Positions 1 to 6,419 of a DNA stretch of 10,271 bases are shown here, in pieces (the stretch's first letter is position 1; each line of letters opens with the position of its first letter). The DNA is taken from contig DEZY01000001.1 of NCBI GenBank assembly GCA_002365735.1, positions 15,748 through 26,018 of the forward strand, in the 5' to 3' direction. Made by a program: the position numbers and the translations under genes. Below the pieces are notes generated by a model, which worked only from the letters and a program-made list of their open reading frames with translations, made no database searches and had not been told where the DNA came from. The DNA comes from Actinobacteria bacterium UBA3120 (GTDB lineage: Bacteria; Actinomycetota; Actinomycetes; S36-B12).

Positions 1-102
1 GTAGCGGCGGCGGCACAAAATGTGCAATCCCATTTGACTGCAGTTGGAGTCAAGCGCTTTGCCGACACGCTTGCGGAAGCTGAGACGTTTGGCTACAGGT
101 AA
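1..102 (+). CDS. C-terminal end of an unidentified protein (partial)
   Basis: An open frame in phase 1 runs from the first base to a TAA at 100-102 and encodes 33 residues ending in ETFGYR. The start of the gene lies outside the window. The residues are alanine-rich at first and then look like an amphipathic helix (VKRFADTLAEAETFG), which is normal for the end of a soluble enzyme. I do not recognise the family. A transaldolase or another sugar-metabolism enzyme would suit the neighbourhood, but the tail alone does not show this. The gene converges with the phosphomannose isomerase, with 23 bases between the two stop codons and no clear terminator hairpin. Confidence 0.5.
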   Translation, partial: VAAAAQNVQSHLTAVGVKRFADTLAEAETFGYR

Positions 103-125
103 TGCGAGTGTTGTGAGGACCCGAT

Positions 126-1142
126 TTATGCTTCAGGAGGGCGGCACAAAATTCCAGCGCAGCCATTGATTTGAAAACTTCCGGCGCAGTGGGGTATCAC
201 AAGGGCATCACCGATAGACACCGATAGTTGATCGGAGTTCTCAAAGTGAAGTTCGCCTGCGCCTGACAGGCACAGGAAGATTCCAAATCCGGCTTCGGTT
301 TCTTCGCCGTTTCCGGGGAGATAGTCGGCCCGAAAAAACGGGTCCGCGACCGACTGGAAAATCGAGTGTGGTGAATCGGCTTCCGTATCAAACTTACCGA
401 CGACTTGTGCGCTTTCGTTTTCGTCCAGCGGCGAGAGTCGTAAGGCGTCAAGTGCGGTGTCAAACCCGAGGTTGAGGTGACCGTCTTTATCACCGTCAAC
501 CGCGAAGCCATCCCACTCCAAAAGAATTGAAAGGTCCGTTGGTTCTTGAAGTTCAAGAACAAATATCCCGGATTCAATGGCGTGGGGGACTCCGGCCGGA
601 ACAAACACCGCGTCACCTGCAGTTACCTCAGTGAAGACCAAGGACTCAAGCAGGGCTTCGGAGTCATGTGCCGCCACGAGCGCGGCAACCTCAGATTTTT
701 CCATCTGGCGGTTAAATCCCAGTCCCACCCTGGCCTGTGGGGGAGCCTCAAGAATTATCCATGCTTCGGTCTTGCCGTGATTAATGTGTAATTTTTCGGC
801 AGCAAATTTTTGATCCGGATGGTAATGAACGGGGAGCCGTTGGTCCGGATCTAGTAATTTCACCAAGATCTCTGTGGACGCCCCAAACGTATCAAGATGC
901 TTCTGCCCCAACCATGAGACCGGATTGGCGTCAATGGCGTCTTTTAGCAAGGTTCCATCTGCTAACTTGGACAGCCCCGTTGCGTTCTCCCCGAATCTAG
1001 TTGTGGTTGACCCAATCCACTCCTCAGGTCGCATGGGTCCGCCGGGGCCATTGCGCAACTTCCCAATTCGATATCCACCTCTATAAAAGTGATCGAATTG
1101 ATTAGAAGGTAATTTTGCAGGTGCTGCTTCCATTGACGTCAT
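126..1142 (-). CDS. manA: Class I mannose-6-phosphate isomerase (phosphomannose isomerase)
   Basis: This is a 338-residue cupin metalloenzyme expected to interconvert mannose 6-phosphate and fructose 6-phosphate in the cytoplasm. The zinc site is visible: H106 and H108 in the VHYHPDQ motif, E126 in HGKTEAW, and H187 in VPAGVPHAI. The early EEWIGST segment and the final cupin strand (SIGDALVIP) also fit the family. The length matches the short Gram-positive-type ManA rather than the longer enterobacterial form. The first ATG has no Shine-Dalgarno site, but a TAAACT box lies six bases before it, so translation is probably leaderless. A second ATG three codons in is possible but also lacks a ribosome site. 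The gene follows the mutarotase-like gene on the same strand after 80 bases. A hexose-specific variant isomerase is possible, since close relatives differ in substrate. Confidence 0.88.
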   Translation of the reverse strand: MTSMEAAPAKLPSNQFDHFYRGGYRIGKLRNGPGGPMRPEEWIGSTTTRFGENATGLSKLADGTLLKDAIDANPVSWLGQKHLDTFGASTEILVKLLDPDQRLPVHYHPDQKFAAEKLHINHGKTEAWIILEAPPQARVGLGFNRQMEKSEVAALVAAHDSEALLESLVFTEVTAGDAVFVPAGVPHAIESGIFVLELQEPTDLSILLEWDGFAVDGDKDGHLNLGFDTALDALRLSPLDENESAQVVGKFDTEADSPHSIFQSVADPFFRADYLPGNGEETEAGFGIFLCLSGAGELHFENSDQLSVSIGDALVIPHCAGSFQINGCAGILCRPPEA

Positions 1143-1148
1143 GGCCGT

Positions 1149-1154
1149 AGTTTA
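1149..1154 (-). promoter_or_regulatory. Candidate -10 box for leaderless manA transcription
   Basis: On the minus strand TAAACT fits the actinobacterial TANNNT -10 consensus and is followed by six bases (ACGGCC) and then the manA ATG. That spacing would put the transcription start on the A of the start codon. No good -35 element is visible, which is common for such promoters. The lack of a ribosome binding site before this ATG supports the reading. Confidence 0.5.
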
Positions 1155-1222
1155 GGGATTAGCGAGTTTCGCGTGCGACAGGTACGCAATACTAAATCTT
1201 CATTGGCGCCAAGGAGTCCTGC

Positions 1223-2338
1223 CTATTTTTTTAGGAGTACGAATTCCCAGTCAATTTTAGACTCGACGGAGCGACCCTCTTCGTCAATGATCCGGATCCT
1301 TCCGGCTGCTGGAGTTTCGATAGCAATCACGCGACCGAACTCCGCGGGCGTGTCCACCGCAAATTGTAAGGATCGGAGGGTTGTTGTCTCAGATTCGCGG
1401 AATTCACGGGTTGTAGGAATTCCCAAGTGTGACAAAAGGTCTTTGCGGCTATCCACGAGTCCCCGGTGGAAATACGAGCACACATCTTCGACTCCCAGGC
1501 GCCCTACATGGCGGCCTTGCCAAGGCACTTGGGTGCGGCCGCCGTTGGAAACCCAAAGAAGTGTGGAGGGAAAATCTCGAACGTTTTTAAGGGCAATCCA
1601 GGTGTACCCTGGAACGCTCACAGCCGTCCATCCCAGATGCTGCTCGTCACCTTTTTGGGTAAGCATCACAAGGTCTTCATGTGCTGTGGCCGTCGGGTAA
1701 CTTGACAGGTCGAGGACACCTCCGTCAATCATGGGAATGACAGCGAGGTCTTCGAACTCTGCGCCTGGATCAAGGATTTGCGTTTCGCCTGCATTTGGGT
1801 CCGAAAAAATTCCGGGAACGACGCTGGCCCAGCGTAGTGCCCCAGTGCTAATGCGTGCAGTACCAACGGGAAAGGAAGATAAATCCAAAATCGGGTGTGT
1901 TCCGTAAGAGTATGCGCCGTTAAGTCCGGTGATGGTGAATTCCTGGAAAAGTGCGCTTTGGCCATCGCGGACACTGACAATTTTGTCTACGCGGGCACCC
2001 GTATCGCTAGCATCAATTCGAAGGTGAGCGCTCGAGGTTGTGACGGACACGATCGTCCACGCTTCACAAGCCGTCTCCCCGTGCGCAGGACCCACAGGTG
2101 AGTCTCCAAATGGGAGGCACCAAAAGTCCCCGCGTAAGACATCGAGAAGGGGACCGATGTTGTGGTGTTCCCCGGGTGCCCATGGCGCACAGCTGTACGG
2201 TGAAAAATCCTCACTGCCTAAATGGAAAATAACGGGTGAAATGTGGCTACCGCGAAGGGTCATCCACGCTGTAGTGGAATCACTAGATATCGAAAAGGAA
2301 GGCTCGCCGTGGACAGATTGGGTCTGGATCTCAGCCAT
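1223..2338 (-). CDS. Galactose-mutarotase-fold protein (aldose 1-epimerase-like)
   Basis: This 371-residue protein resembles the aldose 1-epimerase/galactose mutarotase superfamily, a beta-sandwich fold that interconverts sugar anomers or binds carbohydrates. Possible active-site positions are H86 in PAHGETACEAW, H148 in YGTHPILDL (compare the THPYFNL-type motif of GalM) and E284 in GVEDVCSY near the end. The match is by pattern only, and the protein is longer and more divergent than GalM. The start at 2338 was chosen because AGGAGT sits six bases upstream. An in-frame ATG 12 codons earlier would run into the divergent kinase gene and gives an unlikely N-terminus. Its neighbour downstream is manA, which suggests a role in preparing sugar for phosphorylation or isomerisation. 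It could instead be a non-catalytic sugar-binding relative. Confidence 0.68.
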   Translation of the reverse strand: MAEIQTQSVHGEPSFSISSDSTTAWMTLRGSHISPVIFHLGSEDFSPYSCAPWAPGEHHNIGPLLDVLRGDFWCLPFGDSPVGPAHGETACEAWTIVSVTTSSAHLRIDASDTGARVDKIVSVRDGQSALFQEFTITGLNGAYSYGTHPILDLSSFPVGTARISTGALRWASVVPGIFSDPNAGETQILDPGAEFEDLAVIPMIDGGVLDLSSYPTATAHEDLVMLTQKGDEQHLGWTAVSVPGYTWIALKNVRDFPSTLLWVSNGGRTQVPWQGRHVGRLGVEDVCSYFHRGLVDSRKDLLSHLGIPTTREFRESETTTLRSLQFAVDTPAEFGRVIAIETPAAGRIRIIDEEGRSVESKIDWEFVLLKK

Positions 2339-2344
2339 GCTGTG

Positions 2345-2350
2345 ACTCCT
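2345..2350 (-). promoter_or_regulatory. Ribosome binding site of the mutarotase-like gene
   Basis: AGGAGT on the minus strand lies six bases before the ATG at 2338. It decides the start in favour of the 371-residue product over the longer frame, which has no such site and overlaps the divergent gene. Confidence 0.7.
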
Positions 2351-2391
2351 ATTGTGTGAACTTCTGGTTCGCATGGTGGATGATGTTCCCC

Positions 2392-2913
2392 GTGCGGTTG
2401 ATAGTTATTGCGGGACCTGCGGGTAGCGGAAAGTCTACTTTGGCGAATTCGGTCGCGGAAGATCTCGGTATCCCGCACCTTGATTTTGACACGGTGAGCC
2501 ATGAAATTATTGAAATCCGGCGGAATGAGAACCCGGAATTATCTGAACCAGAGCTGTTGGAAACTTTTAAGTCTGAGCGGTACTCCGAACTCGCGGGAGC
2601 TATTCGTGAGCATTCACGGGATCTGCTCATCGCATCGGGACCGTTTTCCCAACACGCACGGTCATCCAGATTATGGAGCGACTGGCTGGGCGAATGCGGC
2701 GAGGTAGCAGAGGTGGATTTCATCTGGCTGCACCTCGACCCGGAAATTCGAATGGGTCGAATAATTGGTCGTAACTCTCCCCGCGACGCACAGGTGCGCA
2801 GCCGCGATCAGGGTCTGGAGCGTGTTCCTTGGCCCGTGATCGGCCACCGAGTCGTGGATGCCGGTGAAGGAATTGACGCTCAGTGCCGAGAGGTAATCCG
2901 CGCCATTTTATAA
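2392..2913 (+). CDS. Small P-loop kinase of unknown substrate
   Basis: The product is about 173 residues with a P-loop at its very start: GPAGSGKST at residues 8-16. It is followed by DFDTVS, a short acceptor-side motif of the kind seen in small nucleoside, shikimate or dephospho-CoA kinases. IWLHLDPEIRMGRI resembles the strand and lid-side helix of that fold, and the arginine-rich GRNSPRDAQVRSRD fits a lid. The substrate cannot be told from the sequence, and a sugar, nucleoside or cofactor kinase are all possible. The start is uncertain. GTG at 2392 puts the first beta strand right after the initiator as usual in the family. ATG at 2380 or 2383 and GTG at 2356 are in frame, but the extra residues (FWFAWWMMF) look unlike a kinase N-terminus. 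It is divergent from the mutarotase-like gene and sits 124 bases before the sugar operon on the same strand. Confidence 0.7.
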   Translation: MRLIVIAGPAGSGKSTLANSVAEDLGIPHLDFDTVSHEIIEIRRNENPELSEPELLETFKSERYSELAGAIREHSRDLLIASGPFSQHARSSRLWSDWLGECGEVAEVDFIWLHLDPEIRMGRIIGRNSPRDAQVRSRDQGLERVPWPVIGHRVVDAGEGIDAQCREVIRAIL

Positions 2914-2953
2914 CGATTCGGTAACACGAGGTCAGTTCCCTGATCTTCGGGGC

Positions 2954-2959
2954 TAGAGT
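2954..2959 (+). promoter_or_regulatory. Candidate -10 box of the sugar operon
   Basis: TAGAGT is the only perfect TANNNT match in the 124-base spacer before the PfkB gene. It would start transcription near 2966, immediately ahead of the candidate operator, leaving a leader of about 70 bases with a strong ribosome site. No convincing -35 element lies at the usual distance, so this is tentative. Confidence 0.35.
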
Positions 2960-2968
2960 CCGTCTACC

Positions 2969-2992
2969 TCAGGTCAACGATTACCTACCTGA
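2969..2992 (+). promoter_or_regulatory. Candidate LacI-family operator
   Basis: Two dyads overlap here. The outer arms are TCAGGT (2969-2974) and ACCTGA (2987-2992). The inner, imperfect one is AGGTCAACGATTACCT (2971-2986), with outer arms AGGT and ACCT around a central CG at 2978-2979. The inner one keeps the G..A.CG.T..C positions common to LacI/GalR operators, which usually have a central CG. It lies just downstream of the candidate -10 box and 46 bases before the first gene, where a bound repressor would block transcription. The LacI protein encoded at 4021-5040 is the obvious candidate to bind it. Similar half sites (GGTAAC at 2920, GGTCAG at 2930) lie upstream. Confidence 0.45.
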
Positions 2993-3024
2993 ACATGTTG
3001 CGTGGTGCTGAGGCCATGGAGATT

Positions 3025-3033
3025 AAGGAGGTG
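3025..3033 (+). promoter_or_regulatory. Strong ribosome binding site of the PfkB gene
   Basis: AAGGAGGTG is a nearly full complement of the 16S rRNA tail and sits just before the ATG at 3038. It fixes the start there rather than at upstream in-frame ATG codons, whose extra residues (MVLRPWRLRRCG) do not fit the PfkB family. Confidence 0.85.
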
Positions 3034-3037
3034 CGGC

Positions 3038-4024
3038 ATGGCCCTGATTATCGTGAATCCAAACCCAGTATTCGACCGCACCATTACAGTCAACGAATTG
3101 ATCCCCGGGGCCGTAATGCGGACGCTCAACGTAGAGCTCACAGCCGGAGGAAAAGGCATCAATGTAGCCCGGGTATTGCGGGCTTTCGGTCGCTCAGCGC
3201 CGCTGATCATCCCCACGGGTGCGCAGGACCGAGCCCGATACGAGTCTTTCCTCGAAACAGAAGGGGCCCAAGCTCAACTCATTGACGTTGCGGGGCCAAT
3301 TCGCATTTCAAGTATTTACCTCGAGGAAGCCAGCAATCGAGTAACCGTGGTCAATGACGCGGGACACCCGATGTCCAAGGCCGACTGGAATGCAACCCGC
3401 GACAGCATTGTCGCAGCTACCAAATCTGGAGACATCGTCTTGGTCATGGGAAGCTTTCCGCCGGATTTGGATCCAGAGTCCTTAGTGAGCCTCATCCATG
3501 GAATACACAACCAAGGCGCAGAAGTTCTCATTGATGTAAACCCGCAGTGGCTCGCAGCGAGTCTAAGCGCCAAGCCGGACGTTGTGACCCCAAACATTGA
3601 TGAAGCAGAGGCCGCGCTAAGGCAAGGCCGTGCTGACGTCATGGATTCGCAGATACATGATCACGATTTAACTCGAGATCGCGCGGAGAAAGCAGCTTTA
3701 GAATTATGTCAAAGAGGTGCACTCCGAGCATTCGTCACCGCTGGTGAAATGGGAGTTGCAATGGCTAACGGCGACCAGATCGAGTGGGCCGCGTCCTATC
3801 CCGTTGAAACGGTGAGCACTGTTGGCGCCGGTGACTCTTTTGTAGCAGGCCTCGCATATGAATGGAGCACCACTAAACAGGGTCAAGCCGTGGACTGGGC
3901 CACAGCAATGCGGTTTGGCATTGCAACGTCAGCGAATTCCTGTGAACAGGTCCGCGCAGGAGGCGTCAGCCCCGTTCGCGTCCAAGAAATCATGAATAGC
4001 CTGCGAGAGAAGTCGCACTCATGA
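3038..4024 (+). CDS. PfkB-family sugar-phosphate kinase (1-phosphofructokinase / tagatose-6-phosphate kinase type)
   Basis: This 328-residue kinase belongs to the FruK/LacC branch of the PfkB family, which adds a second phosphate to a ketohexose phosphate at the expense of ATP. The N-terminus NPNPVFDRTI has the family's sugar-binding aspartate (D13). AGGKGINVAR at residues 36-45 is the first PfkB signature, and TVGAGDSFVAG at 261-271 is the second, with D266 as catalytic base and GAGD as anion hole. NIDEAE (186-191) matches the conserved N..E segment. The length is normal to slightly long. It is the first gene of the operon and its TGA overlaps the ATG of the regulator by four bases. With the aldolase downstream, it most likely makes a ketohexose 1,6-bisphosphate. 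A sulfofructose kinase role (YihV-like) is an alternative. Confidence 0.85.
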   Translation: MALIIVNPNPVFDRTITVNELIPGAVMRTLNVELTAGGKGINVARVLRAFGRSAPLIIPTGAQDRARYESFLETEGAQAQLIDVAGPIRISSIYLEEASNRVTVVNDAGHPMSKADWNATRDSIVAATKSGDIVLVMGSFPPDLDPESLVSLIHGIHNQGAEVLIDVNPQWLAASLSAKPDVVTPNIDEAEAALRQGRADVMDSQIHDHDLTRDRAEKAALELCQRGALRAFVTAGEMGVAMANGDQIEWAASYPVETVSTVGAGDSFVAGLAYEWSTTKQGQAVDWATAMRFGIATSANSCEQVRAGGVSPVRVQEIMNSLREKSHS

Positions 4025-5040
4025 CCCGCCGCACAGTGAGACTCTCCGATGTTGCTGATGCGGCAGGCACGAGCGCAAAAACAGTGTCCCGAGTGGTAAA
4101 TGGTGATCACCGCGTGTCAATGGAAACTCGCAAACGCGTGCAAGATGAAGTAGATCGCCTTGGATACCGAGTTGATTTGATGGCGCGAAGTTTGCGTAAG
4201 GGCGTGGACGACACGGTAGGCGTGGTCGTCCCAACCATAGGTGACCCATTTTTCGCAACAATGGTGGAAGAAATCGAAGGCATCGCACTTGAACAAAACC
4301 TCGAAGTTTTCATTGCGAGAGGTTCACGCTCTCTCGGCATTGAGCAAAGAGTGATCGAAAGGATGCTCGCTCGTCGCGTTGCTGGACTTATCATCGCTCC
4401 GTTCATGGCAGACTTCACATTCTTGGCCAACAGGAACACCCCAGTGGTTTTTCTTGATCGCCACGCGAGCGGATTGGATTCAGACGTTGTTCTCGTTGAT
4501 GACTTCGCTGAGTCCAAAAAAGTTGTGCATCACTTGGCAAGTTACGGCCACACGCGCATCGCCTTAATCGTGGACAATCTTGGTGTTGAAACCTCCCGTA
4601 AACGAAGAGATGGCTACCTAGCGGCCCACCGCGAGTTAGGCCTTCCGATCGATGAGAGCTTGGAATTTCGCGAGTGTATTAATGCCGAAGTAGCCGAGGC
4701 ACGGACTTGGGAGATCCTTGCCCTACCAGAAACCCCCACTGCCATTTTCTCGACGAGAGCGGAAACTTCGCTGGGTGTAGTAAGAGCACAGCACCATGGA
4801 AACAGGACAGATATCGCTATGGTTTCTTTTGGTGACTTTGAGGCGGCCGACATTCTCACCCCGGCAATCACTGTGCTTGACCACAACCCGCGGATCTTGG
4901 CGCGGATTGCCATGGAAAGGCTTGTTGTCCTGATGCGTGGCGATGAAATGTGCGTCCCAAGCGAAACAATCGTCCCCTTGCACCTCATTGAGCGTGGTTC
5001 AGGCGAAATCACTCCATCCACCGTGGCGGTGAGCGCATGA
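4021..5040 (+). CDS. LacI-family transcriptional repressor
   Basis: This 339-residue regulator has the standard LacI layout. A DNA-binding helix-turn-helix and hinge helix occupy residues 7-61 (LSDVADAAGTSAKTVSRVVN, then LGYRVDLMARSLRKG). A periplasmic-binding-protein-like effector domain follows, starting at VGVVVPTIGDPFF. Typical core pieces are visible: VVFLDR (142-147), HLASYGHTRIALI (171-183), RRDGYLAAHRELGLPID (195-211) and VSFGDFE (268-274). The start overlaps the PfkB stop in an ATGA, and its own stop overlaps the FGGY kinase start in the same way, so translation is likely coupled. Being inside the operon suggests self-regulation, with the operator at 2969-2992 as its likely target. 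The inducer is probably the transported sugar or one of its phosphates, which the sequence does not reveal. Confidence 0.9.
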   Translation: MTRRTVRLSDVADAAGTSAKTVSRVVNGDHRVSMETRKRVQDEVDRLGYRVDLMARSLRKGVDDTVGVVVPTIGDPFFATMVEEIEGIALEQNLEVFIARGSRSLGIEQRVIERMLARRVAGLIIAPFMADFTFLANRNTPVVFLDRHASGLDSDVVLVDDFAESKKVVHHLASYGHTRIALIVDNLGVETSRKRRDGYLAAHRELGLPIDESLEFRECINAEVAEARTWEILALPETPTAIFSTRAETSLGVVRAQHHGNRTDIAMVSFGDFEAADILTPAITVLDHNPRILARIAMERLVVLMRGDEMCVPSETIVPLHLIERGSGEITPSTVAVSA

Positions 5041-6419
5041 ACCAGTTAACGGGTATTGCTATCGGGATTGATGTGGGTACAACCTCAATGAAGGCCCACG
5101 CGTTCACACTGGATGGAGAAATTGTCGGTCGGGCGTCCCTTCGGACACCGTGGAATGTACTCGTCAATGGGCAAACTGAAATCGACATTGATGTTCTCGC
5201 TGACGCCGCAATTCACGTGATGGCTGAATCTGTTCCTGGGTCTCACTCGCACGGGTCAGTCATCGGCGTGGGTATCACTGGTATGGCAGAAACCGGTGTC
5301 TTGGTGGACTCGAGGCATCGCCCGCTTATGTCAGCCATCGCCTGGTTCGATGAGCGCGGGAAGAGTGAATTACAAGAAATGGATCTTGAATTCGCGGCAA
5401 ACTTTAGTGCCCATACCGGCCTTGGGTTCAAGGCTGAGTCTTCGTTCTCCAAGCTGCTATGGCGAAAGCGCCTCGGCGCAGACATCCCGGCGGGTGCCCG
5501 TTGGCTAAACGCGTTGGAATACATCGCGTACCGGCTGACGGGAACAAGCATCACCGAGCCATCGTTGGCTTCTCGGACAGGTCTGTTAGATCAACAAACA
5601 AATAATCCTTGGATACCTGCGTTGGAGCACATTGGTGCCGATGCCACCCTTATTCCCGAGTTGCATGCAGCAGGGACGTCAATTGGCCAGGTGTGGGATT
5701 TCGCTCCCGCCGAACTCCGCGGAGCAGAGGTCACGGTTGCAGGCCATGACCATCTGGTCGGAGCCGTTGGCGCGGGCGCGACAGGTGCTAATGATTTATA
5801 CAATTCATGCGGGACTGCTGATGTTGTGCTGCGCTCAGTTGAGCGGGTTCTCACAAATGACGAGCGCACCACGTTAGTAGCTAGGGGGCTCAGTGCCGGG
5901 CGCCACGATATCCCCGCCGCCACCGCAATCCTGGGTGCTACGCGCTCGGGTCTTGTTCTGGGGCGCGTGCTGGCCATGTTGGGCGCCAATGACCGTGAAG
6001 CACGTCGGGCGATCGCTGACGCGTGGGATCCACAAAATGAATCGGAAGTGTCAGTTTCCCAACCACCGGACTGGACAAACGAGGTGACCATTTCCCTTCG
6101 CGGTGATGTTTCGCCAACCGATGTGTGGGCGAGCTCAATGGCATACGTGTTAAGTGACACGGGTGAGCTAGTACACGCAGCAGATGACATCGCTGGCCCC
6201 TACGGGGTAGCGACTGCATCCGGTGGCTGGGCGCATATCGATGGCGTGTTCCGTGGGAAATCGCAAGTCATGCCGGGGCTTAACCGTTTCAGTGGAGAAG
6301 AGCCCGGTTCGCGCGGGGCGTCTGCGCTGGCCGCGTTGGCCGCCCACCAAACAAATGTTCCGCTGACTGCCAACCTGGCAGTCGCATTTTCAGTACCCTC
6401 ACAAAAGGAGCTAGTTTAA
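5037..6419 (+). CDS. FGGY-family carbohydrate kinase
   Basis: This 460-residue cytoplasmic kinase has the actin-like FGGY fold. It phosphorylates a free sugar or polyol with ATP. The N-terminal phosphate loop is GIDVGTTSMKA (10-20). AWFDERG (102-108) belongs to the sugar pocket. AGHDHLVGAVGAG (235-247) carries the presumed catalytic base D238, SCGTAD (257-262) is the phosphate-2 region, and ATASGGW (392-398) plus PGSRGASALAALA (423-435) form the nucleotide-binding end. It is slightly shorter than xylulokinase or glycerol kinase (about 490-500 residues), and the substrate cannot be assigned; the HDH motif is seen in several less characterised ketose and polyol kinases. It overlaps the LacI gene by ATGA and the aldolase gene by TAATG. 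It most likely carries out the first phosphorylation of the imported sugar. Confidence 0.85.
   Translation: MNQLTGIAIGIDVGTTSMKAHAFTLDGEIVGRASLRTPWNVLVNGQTEIDIDVLADAAIHVMAESVPGSHSHGSVIGVGITGMAETGVLVDSRHRPLMSAIAWFDERGKSELQEMDLEFAANFSAHTGLGFKAESSFSKLLWRKRLGADIPAGARWLNALEYIAYRLTGTSITEPSLASRTGLLDQQTNNPWIPALEHIGADATLIPELHAAGTSIGQVWDFAPAELRGAEVTVAGHDHLVGAVGAGATGANDLYNSCGTADVVLRSVERVLTNDERTTLVARGLSAGRHDIPAATAILGATRSGLVLGRVLAMLGANDREARRAIADAWDPQNESEVSVSQPPDWTNEVTISLRGDVSPTDVWASSMAYVLSDTGELVHAADDIAGPYGVATASGGWAHIDGVFRGKSQVMPGLNRFSGEEPGSRGASALAALAAHQTNVPLTANLAVAFSVPSQKELV

Noticed and set aside
209..227. Direct repeat CACCGATAG in two copies one base apart, inside the 3' part of manA
   Set aside because: The unit step of ten bases is not a multiple of three, yet the reading frame on both sides matches the cupin motif SIGDALVIP. 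It therefore looks like chance rather than a recent duplication or frameshift.
1173..1700. Long open frame on the plus strand opposite the mutarotase-like gene
   Set aside because: It is antisense to a coherent protein, has no ribosome site and translates to a serine- and arginine-rich low-similarity product typical of a shadow frame.
2930..2945. Short hairpin GGTCAG-TTCC-CTGATC after the small kinase gene
   Set aside because: The stem is only six pairs with one G-T, and no T run follows, so it is not a credible terminator. It may only reflect half-site repeats near the promoter.
5591..6190. Long open frame on the minus strand opposite the FGGY kinase
   Set aside because: Its product is rich in Ser, Arg, Pro and Ala with no motif, while the plus-strand frame has all the FGGY signatures.
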